DNA of 9,829 nucleotides from an uncultured Clostridia bacterium (GTDB taxonomy: Bacteria > Bacillota > Clostridia > Christensenellales > Borkfalkiaceae), in assembly GCA_947176485.1 (NCBI GenBank), contig CAMWQS010000055.1:1-9829 (forward strand). The letters run 5' to 3'. Made by a program: the position numbers and the translations under genes. Below, in pieces: positions 1 through 7,256 of the stretch (position 1 is its first letter; each line of letters starts with the position of its first letter). The notes under the pieces were generated by a model. It worked only from the letters and a program-made list of their open reading frames with translations, ran no database searches and was not told the DNA's origin.

Positions 1-743
1 TTTCAAGCGAGGACGCAAACAAGACGATAATACGCCATGCAACTTGTTCGGGCGGCGGAACGGCAACCTGCGCTCAAAAAGCGGTGTGTAGTACTTGCGG
101 TAATGAATATGGCGATTTCGGCGACCATAGATTTACGGCGTGGGCATACGACGGAACAAATCATTGGCACAAATGTATTAACTGCGGAGAATCGCAGGGC
201 GACGAGGCTGCTCACAGCGGAACGGATGACGGCGACTGTACTACTGCTGTAACCTGTTCTTGCGGCTATGAGATAAAAGCGGCGGAAACCGCACACGATA
301 TAATTACGCACGGGGCAAAACAACCTACTTGTACGGAAAAAGGCTGGGAAGCATACGAGGGGTGTTCACGTTGCGACTATGCAACGGATAAGGTTGAAAT
401 ACCCGCTACCGGGCACACGCTTGCGCACCACGAGACGGTGGCGGCAACCGAGGAAAAGGAAGGCAATTCCGAGTACTGGTCTTGCGACGAGTGCGACAAG
501 TATTTCTCGGACGAGGCGGGCGAAAACGAAATTACCGATAAAACGAGCGTGGTAATATCCAAGCTTACGCCCGAAACACCCGCACCCGATAATAACGGAA
601 GCGACAAAACGCCTTCTGCACCCGCGGAAGAAAACAAGTCGTATTGGTGGCTGTTCTTGCTGCTTATTCCGATAGCTATCGGCGTAGGCGGGGTAACGCT
701 GGGTTTGTACGAATATAAAAAGCAAAAAGAAAATAACAATTAA
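1..743 (+). CDS. Cys/His-rich membrane-anchored surface protein, 3' part (5' end outside window)
   Basis: The frame is open from the left edge (first full codon at base 3), so about 246 C-terminal residues are visible. A GTG at 84 lies in this frame, but the same repeat style runs upstream of it (Cys codons at 45 and 69), so it is not the start. The chain carries spaced CxxC pairs (CSTCG, CINCG, CSRCD, CDECD) and many His, matching the zinc-ribbon-like repeats common in extracellular proteins of gut Clostridia; phrases such as PATGH and YWSCDEC are typical of these repeats. A Pro/Thr/Ser-rich linker follows, then one hydrophobic segment (WWLFLLLIPIAIGVGGVTLG) and a short basic tail (YEYKKQKENNN). 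This suggests an exported protein held by a C-terminal membrane helix. The ligand and function are unknown; metal binding is an inference from the Cys/His pattern. A terminator follows the stop. Confidence 0.8.
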   Translation, partial: SSEDANKTIIRHATCSGGGTATCAQKAVCSTCGNEYGDFGDHRFTAWAYDGTNHWHKCINCGESQGDEAAHSGTDDGDCTTAVTCSCGYEIKAAETAHDIITHGAKQPTCTEKGWEAYEGCSRCDYATDKVEIPATGHTLAHHETVAATEEKEGNSEYWSCDECDKYFSDEAGENEITDKTSVVISKLTPETPAPDNNGSDKTPSAPAEENKSYWWLFLLLIPIAIGVGGVTLGLYEYKKQKENNN

Positions 744-745
744 GC

Positions 746-778
746 AAAAAAGCCGCTGCCTTCGGGCGGCGGCTTTTT
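746..778 (+). terminator. Rho-independent terminator of the Cys/His-rich surface protein gene
   Basis: A GC-rich stem (GCCGCTGCC, TTCG tetraloop, GGCGGCGGC, with one T-G wobble) is flanked by an A-run on the left and TTTTT on the right. It lies 2 bp after the stop codon and just before the next promoter, so it isolates the two surface-protein genes transcriptionally. Confidence 0.93.
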
Positions 779-780
779 CA

Positions 781-809
781 TTGACATAAATTCTGCCGTT
801 TGTTACAAT
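781..809 (+). promoter_or_regulatory. Sigma-A type promoter of the BspA-like gene
   Basis: A perfect -35 TTGACA (781-786) is followed by a 17-bp spacer and -10 TACAAT (804-809) with an extended-10 TG at 801-802. The predicted start near 816 gives a leader of about 30 nt. The ribosome site AGGAG (833-837) lies 8 nt before the ATG. Confidence 0.92.
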
Positions 810-845
810 AATAAATAATAATCTCTATACTTAGGAGAAAATTTT

Positions 846-3755
846 ATGGCTGATAATAATCAGAACAACGAGCAGACGAACGAGCCCGCAACCGAACAGG
901 TGCAAGAGGCGGAAGTAAAGCCCGCAACCGAGCAGACGGCGGAGCAAGCAACCAAGCCCGCAACGGAAAAGAAAAAGCTTGACAAAAGGTCGATAATAAC
1001 CATAATCGTGGCTATTATAGGCTTTCTTGCAATTTTGTTCGGGGTGCTTGCCGCGTGCGGCGTGTTCGGCAGATGCACGCCCGAGGATAATACCGCCCAA
1101 ATCACCATTACGATTGAAGTGAACGGCGGCACGGGCAATTATAACGATATAACTTTCGTGCTGGACGAAAACAACAGCTACACCTTTACCGACGAAGAAA
1201 AAGCGGCAATAAGGGACGCGTTAAAGCGCGACGGCTACGAATTAAAGGGTTTAAGCACTACCCCCGACGGCGAAGGCGGTTGGACTATTACTATTCCCGA
1301 GGACGCCGAAAGCCCCGTAAAAATTTACGCAATTTGGGAGAAGAAGGAACCCCTTCCGCCCGTAGATACGTATACTATCACTTTTGATATGCACGGACGC
1401 GGAACGAAGCCCGCAGATATTACGGAAGCGACGGCGTTGCCCGCAGAATTGCCTACGGTGGCAGACGTGGACAGCTACGGGTTTGTCGGTTGGTATCTGG
1501 ACGAAGAATACGAAACGGCGGCGACGGCGGGCGCAACTATCAGCGCGAACACGACCCTTCACGCAAAATGGGAGGCAATTTTCAAGTTTAGGGAACACGG
1601 CGTAATTGGTAGTGGCGTCGTAACCAATGGCTACGTAATTGCGGGCTTCACCGAGTACGGTAACAGTTTAAATTTAACAGAAATTACGATACCAACCGCT
1701 ATTGACGGTATTGAAGTAACTATTATAGACTCGGTGGCATTTAAAGATTGCACGAGTTTAATAAGCGTAACCATACCCGACAGTGTAACGGATATAGGTC
1801 AAGAGGCATTTGCCCTTTGCACGAATTTAGAAAGCGTAACTTTGCCCAACGGTTTATTGATTATAGAACGAAACTTATTTTCACAATGCACGAATTTAGA
1901 AAGTATAACTATACCAAGCAGCGTAACGGGTATAAAAGAAGGTGCATTTCATGATTGCACGAGTTTAACAAGCATAAAAATTCCGAGCGGTGTAACGAGG
2001 ATAGAAGAGTCTACGTTTCATGGTTGCACAAGCTTAACGAGTGTGGTTATACCCGAAGGTGTAGTGGATATAAGAAATGGTGCATTTGACACTTGCACGA
2101 GTTTAGAAAAAGTTTACTACGGGGGTGCAAACCGCGAAGCTTGGGGGAATATTTCACACTACGGCGGTAACCACATAGACGATACCTACATTTTAACCGA
2201 AGACAAAGTATATTACTATTCTGAAAACGAGCCGACTGTTGAAGGCAAATTCTGGCACTACGTAGACGAGGAGCCTACGGTTTATATTTGCAACGACTAT
2301 TTGGTAAAAATATTCGAGCACGATGAAAATACGCTTACGGGCTTGACCGAGTACGGCAAAACTTTATCCCTTATCGCTATTCCCACCGTCCTTGACGGCA
2401 AGCAAATAACGGGCATAGGGAATAGAGCGTTTGAAAATAACCAAACGATGACGAGCGTAGTTATTCCGGATACCGTAACGGATATAGGAACGGGTGCATT
2501 TAGCGGCTGCACAGGTTTAACAAGTATAAAAATACCGGACGGCGTAACGAGTATAACCCACGACGTATTTTCTCAGTGCAGTGGTTTAAAAACTATAATA
2601 ATACCGAAAAGTGTAAAGAGCATAGGGATAGGTGCTTTTTACGGTTGCACTTTAACAGCCGTTTATTATAAGGGGACGGCTGGCGATTGGAATGGCGTTT
2701 CCGTTAATAACAGTGCCGTCATCAACGGCAACTTAACCCGCGAAATAGTATACTTTTATTCCGAAACAATGCCGATGATAAGCGGCAATTATTGGCACTA
2801 CGTTAACGGCGTGCCCGTGCAGTGGGAGGTATTGCCAGCCGAAGGCATTTTCACTTACAGCAACAGCGGCATGATTACGGGCTTGACCCAAGCCGCAAAA
2901 GAATTAAATTTAACCCAAATTTTTATTCCGGGCACGATTGGCGGCGTGGCAGTTAGGAGAATAGATTATCGTGCATTTTACAATTGCAGTAATTTAGAAA
3001 CTATAATCATACCCGATGGAATTGGGTTTATAGGGCAAGAAGCATTTTCCGGTTGCACGAGTTTAACAACCGTTTATTACGAAGACACGAGTGCTTATTG
3101 GGGGGAGATAGTCGTCGAAGACGGTAACGATTGCTTAACTAACGCAGAAATATATTATTATTCCTACATGCCGCCGGAAGATAATTCGGCCGGCAACTTC
3201 TGGCACTACGAAAACGGCGTGCCCACGCTTTGGGTCGGAAACGTATTTATCACCTATTACAACGGCGACGAGGTAGAGTATATATCGTACACGTTGGGCG
3301 AAGGTGAGTCGGGTATTGAAGAAAGAGTTTTACAAGCCGAGCCGGATGAAAAGTTTTTAGGTTGGTTTGCAAAAAACGCCGAAGAAGAATTTGACTTTTC
3401 AAGCGTAACTAAGGGTAATAACTACACGCTTTACGCCAAGTGGCACGACTTAATCGAGATAGACGGTGAAACCTTTGAAATTACGGATATCAACGGCGAC
3501 GGGGACCTGGTGAAGCAGTTGTATTATGTCGAAGACGGATATGATAGCTTAGATTTGAGTGAACTATACTTGGATAAAACAGACGGCGGTAAGATTTATT
3601 TAGAAGATATAATAGACCAATTAACTATCGTTATCGAAAACGAAGACGGAAAAGACTTCTATAATCACGAGCCCGGTGTCTATGAAGTATCTATTACGTA
3701 CGGTAAACATACTACGGTAAATTACTCTATTATGGTTGAGTACTCGGCGGAGTAA
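846..3755 (+). CDS. BspA-family leucine-rich-repeat surface protein with Listeria-Bacteroides repeats
   Basis: This is a 969-residue protein with ATG preceded by AGGAG at 8 nt. Residues 1-48 form an acidic/basic cytoplasmic tail. Residues 49-71 are a membrane segment ending in LAAC (a lipobox-like string), so the protein is either an N-terminally anchored type II protein or, less likely, a lipoprotein. Two InlB-type beta-grasp repeats (about 85-167 and 175-243, ending in YAIWE and HAKWE) precede three BspA LRR_5 modules (244-480, 481-660, 661-796). Within the modules the Cys residues recur every 23 residues (302 to 417, 555 to 601, 714 to 737). Each module ends with a VYY...W cap and a YSE...WHY signature. 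A third InlB-like repeat (798-867, ending in YAKWH) and a beta-rich C-terminal domain follow. There is no LPXTG or C-terminal helix. BspA relatives mediate adhesion to host or bacterial surfaces; the target here is unknown. Confidence 0.93.
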   Translation: MADNNQNNEQTNEPATEQVQEAEVKPATEQTAEQATKPATEKKKLDKRSIITIIVAIIGFLAILFGVLAACGVFGRCTPEDNTAQITITIEVNGGTGNYNDITFVLDENNSYTFTDEEKAAIRDALKRDGYELKGLSTTPDGEGGWTITIPEDAESPVKIYAIWEKKEPLPPVDTYTITFDMHGRGTKPADITEATALPAELPTVADVDSYGFVGWYLDEEYETAATAGATISANTTLHAKWEAIFKFREHGVIGSGVVTNGYVIAGFTEYGNSLNLTEITIPTAIDGIEVTIIDSVAFKDCTSLISVTIPDSVTDIGQEAFALCTNLESVTLPNGLLIIERNLFSQCTNLESITIPSSVTGIKEGAFHDCTSLTSIKIPSGVTRIEESTFHGCTSLTSVVIPEGVVDIRNGAFDTCTSLEKVYYGGANREAWGNISHYGGNHIDDTYILTEDKVYYYSENEPTVEGKFWHYVDEEPTVYICNDYLVKIFEHDENTLTGLTEYGKTLSLIAIPTVLDGKQITGIGNRAFENNQTMTSVVIPDTVTDIGTGAFSGCTGLTSIKIPDGVTSITHDVFSQCSGLKTIIIPKSVKSIGIGAFYGCTLTAVYYKGTAGDWNGVSVNNSAVINGNLTREIVYFYSETMPMISGNYWHYVNGVPVQWEVLPAEGIFTYSNSGMITGLTQAAKELNLTQIFIPGTIGGVAVRRIDYRAFYNCSNLETIIIPDGIGFIGQEAFSGCTSLTTVYYEDTSAYWGEIVVEDGNDCLTNAEIYYYSYMPPEDNSAGNFWHYENGVPTLWVGNVFITYYNGDEVEYISYTLGEGESGIEERVLQAEPDEKFLGWFAKNAEEEFDFSSVTKGNNYTLYAKWHDLIEIDGETFEITDINGDGDLVKQLYYVEDGYDSLDLSELYLDKTDGGKIYLEDIIDQLTIVIENEDGKDFYNHEPGVYEVSITYGKHTTVNYSIMVEYSAE
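885..992 (+). repeat. Three 12-residue repeats in the cytoplasmic tail of the BspA-like protein
   Basis: Residues 14-49 consist of three 12-residue units starting PATEQ, PATEQ and PATEK, a 36-bp period in the DNA. The third unit runs into the basic stretch before the membrane helix. The tail has low complexity and probably expanded by tandem duplication. Confidence 0.75.
1680..2105 (+). repeat. LRR_5 tandem repeats, block 1 (69-bp period)
   Basis: There are about six repeats of 23 residues. Cys codons stand at 1749, 1818, 1887, 1956, 2025 and 2094, exactly 69 bp apart, each within a conserved TGCACGARTTTA-like string. The protein pattern is CTSL-x-S-x-x-IP-x-x-V-x-x-I-x-x-x-AF, the BspA-type LRR. 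The DNA similarity between units makes this the most likely site of copy-number change. Confidence 0.92.
2367..2657 (+). repeat. LRR_5 tandem repeats, block 2
   Basis: About four 23-residue units lie here. Cys 555, 578 and 601 keep the 23-residue spacing; the first unit has Asn 532 where Cys would be expected. The last unit is shortened before the VYY..G...W cap. Confidence 0.9.
2913..3074 (+). repeat. LRR_5 tandem repeats, block 3
   Basis: Two to three 23-residue units lie here, with Cys 714 and 737 in phase. The string TGCACGAGTTTAA at 3055 is nearly identical to block 1, which suggests that the three blocks arose by internal duplication. Confidence 0.88.
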
Positions 3756-3775
3756 AAGGAAAATACAATAATCAT

Positions 3776-4336
3776 ATGCAAAAGGAAAATATGACCGCAA
3801 AAGCAGCTTTGGAAAGGTTTAAAGCGGGGAATGAAAATTATTTAAACGCAAAGACGGGTTCGGGCGATATTTCGCCCGAAATTCGTTTACGGACGAGCAA
3901 GTACGGACAAAAGCCGTACGCGGTTATAGTCAGCTGTTCGGATTCGAGGGTTATCCCCGAGTATATCTTTTCGGCGGGGCTGGGCGAGCTGTTCGTGGTG
4001 CGCGTTGCGGGCAACGTCATAGATAACCATCAGCTTGGCAGTATCGAGTACGCCGTGGAGCATTTGGGCTGTAAGCTTATAGTCGTGCTCGGGCACACGC
4101 AGTGCGGCGCGGTTGGCGCGGCAACGGGTAAGTGCGGCGGGTTCGTGGGGTTTATTACCGACGAAATCCGTCAAGCTATCGGCGAGGAGCGGGACACTGT
4201 TACGGCAAGTATTTTAAATATAAAAAGGAGCGTTTTAAAAATAGAACGGGCGTTGACTGCGGACGGCGTGCAAGTTTTGGGCGCGCTTTATAACACCGAA
4301 AGCGGAACCGTAGATTTCGATTTAAAAGGCGTGTGA
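3776..4336 (+). CDS. Beta-class carbonic anhydrase
   Basis: This 186-residue cytosolic zinc enzyme interconverts CO2 and bicarbonate. The beta-class signature is complete: CSDSRV with zinc ligand Cys54 and the Asp56/Arg58 dyad, then GHTQCGAV with zinc ligands His107 and Cys110. The C-terminal GALYNTESGTVDF strand of the family is also present. The chain is at the short end of the family because the segment after residue 116 is compact. Two starts are possible. ATG 3776 has a weak AAAAGGA site 15 nt upstream. ATG 3791 has AAAGGA only 4 nt upstream and would give MTAKAALERFKAGN, close to the usual family N-terminus. The gene begins 20 bp after the BspA-like stop with no terminator between them, so read-through transcription is likely. 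A TACAAT at 3764-3769 lacks a well-placed -35. Confidence 0.94.
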   Translation: MQKENMTAKAALERFKAGNENYLNAKTGSGDISPEIRLRTSKYGQKPYAVIVSCSDSRVIPEYIFSAGLGELFVVRVAGNVIDNHQLGSIEYAVEHLGCKLIVVLGHTQCGAVGAATGKCGGFVGFITDEIRQAIGEERDTVTASILNIKRSVLKIERALTADGVQVLGALYNTESGTVDFDLKGV

Positions 4337-4352
4337 AAATTTAAAAAACCTA

Positions 4353-4381
4353 TTGCACGGGCAAAACCTAAGTGCTATAAT
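4353..4381 (+). promoter_or_regulatory. Sigma-A type promoter of cls-adh, overlapping the 5' end of the open frame
   Basis: The -35 TTGCAC (4353-4358), a 17-bp spacer and the perfect -10 TATAAT (4376-4381) are joined by an extended-10 TG at 4373-4374. The TTG that would open the longest reading frame of the next gene is the -35 box itself. Transcription should start near 4388, only a few bases before the in-frame GTG at 4392. Confidence 0.85.
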
Positions 4382-4391
4382 TATTTTTACC

Positions 4392-5960
4392 GTGGATAAG
4401 GCGTTTTTACGACTGCGAAGATATTTACAGCACCGCAGATACGAAGTAAAGAGAATACATAAATCTTGGGTAGGGTTCGGCACCGGTTTAAGGGCGGTTT
4501 TAAGCGACCTTTTTATCGTTGCGCAGCTGAGCCTTATCGTCGCTTTGTACGCCTTGGCGTGTTGGTACGTGCCTATACTTTGGTACGTGTGCCTGGGGCT
4601 TACCGTAGTTTCTATCGTATACGTTTGGGTCGCCGAGCCGGACTTACAGTCGCGGGTGAGCTGGACGGTGCTTTTCGTTTTGTCCTGCGGGCTGGGCTTT
4701 TTTATTTACGCGCTTTCAAGGAAATCGATTTGCTACGGCTTTAAAAGGCTTAAGTATAATAAAATTGCAAAGAAGGTGCAGCCGCTATTCGGCGCGTTTA
4801 AGGTTCGCAAATGCTCGGCCGAGGTGAAAGCCGATTGCGAGTATTTGTACCGTGCGGGCGGGTTCGTATCCTATTCGCACACGGATTTGAAATATTACCC
4901 CTACGCAAAGGCGGCTATGGACAATATCATTGCCCGCATCGACGCCGCCGAAAAGTTCGTGTTTATGGAGTTCTTTATCCTTGCGGACGGCGTGTATCTG
5001 GACAGGCTTATTTCGGTGTTCAGGCGCAAGATTGCCGAAGGGGTAGAAATCAGGCTTATGTACGACGACGTGGGTTCGGCGGGCGTGCTTTCTTCCTCGG
5101 CAAAGAAAAGGATACGGCTTACGGGCGTAAAATTAAAAACTTTTACAAGGCTGTTTTCGCCCTTTTACTTCGGGCTTAATTACCGCGACCACAGAAAAAT
5201 CGTGGTGGTGGACGGCAAGACGGGGTACGTAGGCGGGTTCAATATGATTGACGACTGCGCCAACCAACGCAAGATGGAAGGCATTTGGAAGGACAGCGGT
5301 GTGCGCCTTGACGGTGCGGCTGTGGACGGGCTTTCGCTGACCTTTATGCGGCACTGGGAGTTCGCCACCAACGAAAAGCTTGACTACACCAAATACATAG
5401 ACAACTACGACAGGAGCTTGAACAAGTCGACCGTAGTGCCCTACGCGGGCGGGCCCGAGCTTAAAGAACCGATTTGCCGCAATATTTATATGCGGGTTAT
5501 CGAAGGGGCGAAGGAAAAGCTGTATATGATGTCGCCCTATCTCGTGCCCGACAGCGTGATGACTAAGGCGATTATAGCGAAGGCGAAGGCGGGCGTGGAC
5601 GTAAGGCTGGTTTTGCCGGGTGTGCCCGATTACAGGTATTTGTACCGCGTAACCCAAGCCAACGCAATTAAGCTTATTAAAAGCGGAGTTAAGGTATATT
5701 ATTCGAGCGGGGAGTTCGTGCACAGTAAGATTATGCTTACCGAGCACTGCGCGACCGTGGGCTCGGTTAACCTTGATATGCGTGCGTTTTATCAGGAGTT
5801 CGATAACGGAGTTTATTCGGACGATAAGAATTTGATGGAAGCCGTTGAAAAGGACTTTGAAGAGGTCTTTGCACGCGGCGGACAGACTACCAATACCAAA
5901 CAACGGTGGTATAACGCGGTTTTGGCGGCGTTTTTAAAACTGCTGTCGCCGCTGATGTAA
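4392..5960 (+). CDS. cls: Cardiolipin synthase (PLD superfamily)
   Basis: The predicted membrane enzyme joins phosphatidylglycerol units into cardiolipin. With GTG 4392 as start the protein has 522 residues. Three hydrophobic segments near residues 39-58, 61-80 and 91-108 include the PLDc_N region (W-x-x-L...GFFIYAL). Two HKD catalytic modules follow: HRKIVVVD at 267-274 followed by GYVGGFN, and HSKIMLTE at 444-451 followed by GSVNLDMRAF. The second motif has Glu where Asp is usual. The start is uncertain. The frame is open back to TTG 4353, but that is the promoter -35; GTG 4392 would give an almost leaderless mRNA, consistent with the lack of a Shine-Dalgarno sequence. There is no ATG before the catalytic region. 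The alcohol dehydrogenase gene follows after 13 bp, probably in the same transcript. Family assignment is firm; the exact start is not. Confidence 0.9.
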   Translation: MDKAFLRLRRYLQHRRYEVKRIHKSWVGFGTGLRAVLSDLFIVAQLSLIVALYALACWYVPILWYVCLGLTVVSIVYVWVAEPDLQSRVSWTVLFVLSCGLGFFIYALSRKSICYGFKRLKYNKIAKKVQPLFGAFKVRKCSAEVKADCEYLYRAGGFVSYSHTDLKYYPYAKAAMDNIIARIDAAEKFVFMEFFILADGVYLDRLISVFRRKIAEGVEIRLMYDDVGSAGVLSSSAKKRIRLTGVKLKTFTRLFSPFYFGLNYRDHRKIVVVDGKTGYVGGFNMIDDCANQRKMEGIWKDSGVRLDGAAVDGLSLTFMRHWEFATNEKLDYTKYIDNYDRSLNKSTVVPYAGGPELKEPICRNIYMRVIEGAKEKLYMMSPYLVPDSVMTKAIIAKAKAGVDVRLVLPGVPDYRYLYRVTQANAIKLIKSGVKVYYSSGEFVHSKIMLTEHCATVGSVNLDMRAFYQEFDNGVYSDDKNLMEAVEKDFEEVFARGGQTTNTKQRWYNAVLAAFLKLLSPLM

Positions 5961-5973
5961 TAAGAGGTGAATT

Positions 5974-7140
5974 ATGTTAGGAAATTTTACTTACTGCAAC
6001 CCAACGAAGCTTTACTTCGGTAAAGACGCGTTAGACGGACTTAAAGGGGAGCTTAAAAAGTACGGCAAAAACATACTGCTCGTTTACGGAGGCGGCTCGA
6101 TAAAGAAGAACGGCATTTACGATAAGGTTATTGCAATTTTATCGGAGTGCGGGAAGAAGGTTTACGAGGACGCGGGCGTTATGCCCAACCCCACTTACGA
6201 AAAGCTTTTGGAAGGCATTGCACGCGCCAAGAAGGCTAAGGCTGACTTAATACTTGCCGTGGGCGGCGGCTCGGTGTGCGACTACGCGAAGGCGGTGTCC
6301 GTTTCGGTGCATTTGAAGGGCGACCCGTGGGAGACCTATTACGACAAGTTCGAGGACGTAAAGTGTAAAATCGTGCCCGTCGGGTGCGTGCTTACGATGG
6401 TGGGCACGGGCAGTGAAATGAACGGCGGCTCGGTTATTACCAACCGCGAAAAGATGCTTAAAATAGGGCACGTTTTCGGCGAAGAGGTTTTCCCCAAATT
6501 CTCGATATTGAACCCCGAATTTACCTACACCTTGCCCAAGTACCAAATGGTGGCGGGCGTGTACGACATTATGTGCCATATCTTGGAGCAATACCTTTCG
6601 GGTGAGGACGACAATACTTCGGACTATATTTCGGAAGGGCTTATGCGCTCGCTTATAAACAGCGCGAATATTGCGGTGAAGAACCCGACCGACTACGAGG
6701 CGCGTTCGAACATTATGTGGACGGCGACCTGGGCGTTGAATACGCTGATTGCAAAGGGCAAAACGACCGACTGGGAAGTGCATATGCTCGGGCAAGCCGT
6801 GGGCGCGTACACAGACGCAACGCACGGTATGACGCTTGCCGCTGTTACTATGCCGTACTACGACCATATTTTGCCATACGGTTTGCACCGCTTTAAGAGG
6901 TATGCCGAAGCCGTGTGGGGTGTGAACCCTGCGGGCAAGTCCGACGAAGAGGTTGCAAAGGCGGGCTTGAAGAAGATGGAAGAGTGGATGAAGTCCATTG
7001 GCTTGGTTATGAATTTGACCGAGCTCGGCGCAACGCCCGAAATGATTGAAGGAATTGCCGACGCAACGCTCGTTATGGACGGCGGGTACAAGGTTTTAAC
7101 CCGCGACGAAATAGTTGAAATTTTGAAGAAGAGCTTATAA
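5974..7140 (+). CDS. Iron-containing alcohol dehydrogenase, butanol dehydrogenase/YqhD type
   Basis: This 388-residue group III, metal-dependent dehydrogenase reduces aldehydes to alcohols with NAD(P)H in the cytosol. The GGGSIKKNG loop (39-47) and the GGGSVCDYAK motif (97-106) form the dinucleotide site; the first loop resembles YqhD and clostridial BDH, which favour NADPH. Metal ligands are in place: Asp198 and His202 in GVYDIMCHILEQY, His270, and His284 in DATHGM. Length and both domains are complete. A good ribosome site (GAGG at 5964-5967, 6 nt from ATG) lies in the 13-bp gap after cls, so the two are likely co-transcribed, though no functional link is obvious. A strong terminator lies 71 bp after the stop. 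The true substrate (butanal, methylglyoxal, other aldehydes) cannot be told from the sequence. Confidence 0.95.
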   Translation: MLGNFTYCNPTKLYFGKDALDGLKGELKKYGKNILLVYGGGSIKKNGIYDKVIAILSECGKKVYEDAGVMPNPTYEKLLEGIARAKKAKADLILAVGGGSVCDYAKAVSVSVHLKGDPWETYYDKFEDVKCKIVPVGCVLTMVGTGSEMNGGSVITNREKMLKIGHVFGEEVFPKFSILNPEFTYTLPKYQMVAGVYDIMCHILEQYLSGEDDNTSDYISEGLMRSLINSANIAVKNPTDYEARSNIMWTATWALNTLIAKGKTTDWEVHMLGQAVGAYTDATHGMTLAAVTMPYYDHILPYGLHRFKRYAEAVWGVNPAGKSDEEVAKAGLKKMEEWMKSIGLVMNLTELGATPEMIEGIADATLVMDGGYKVLTRDEIVEILKKSL

Positions 7141-7211
7141 ACGTTCCGTTTAATCAAGTATCTTAATTGCGTTGGTGTAATCAAAACCAAAGCGCATATC
7201 AAACGAAAACA

Positions 7212-7240
7212 AGCCCCGCGCCGAACGGCGCGGGGCTTTT
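7212..7240. terminator. Bidirectional terminator between convergent adh and SDR genes
   Basis: An 11-bp perfect stem (AGCCCCGCGCC / GGCGCGGGGCT) with a GAAC loop is followed by TTTT on the plus strand. On the minus strand it is followed by TTGTTTTC, from the GAAAACAA to its left. It sits 16 bp beyond the SDR stop and serves both convergent transcripts. Confidence 0.93.
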
Positions 7241-7256
7241 AAAGTTTGATTTGTGA

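Noticed and set aside
84..743. Complete gene beginning at GTG 84
   Set aside because: The frame stays open to the left edge and upstream codons continue the Cys-rich repeat pattern, so the gene is truncated by the window rather than starting here.
1680..3074. CRISPR array or satellite DNA suggested by the regular 69-bp period
   Set aside because: The period is exactly 23 codons in an uninterrupted reading frame with the BspA LRR pattern; there are no invariant repeats separated by unique spacers.
3736..3769. Separate promoter for the carbonic anhydrase (TTGAGT ... TACAAT)
   Set aside because: The spacer is 22 bp, too long for a sigma-A promoter, and no TG extension is present. The TACAAT alone is common in this AT-rich gap.
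4353..4391. TTG start giving a 535-residue cardiolipin synthase
   Set aside because: The TTG is the -35 hexamer of a strong promoter, there is no ribosome site, and the extra residues lie over the -35/-10 region.
5133..5903. Minus-strand 256-codon frame inside the cardiolipin synthase gene
   Set aside because: The plus strand carries both HKD motifs in frame; the antisense product has no recognisable domain or ribosome site.
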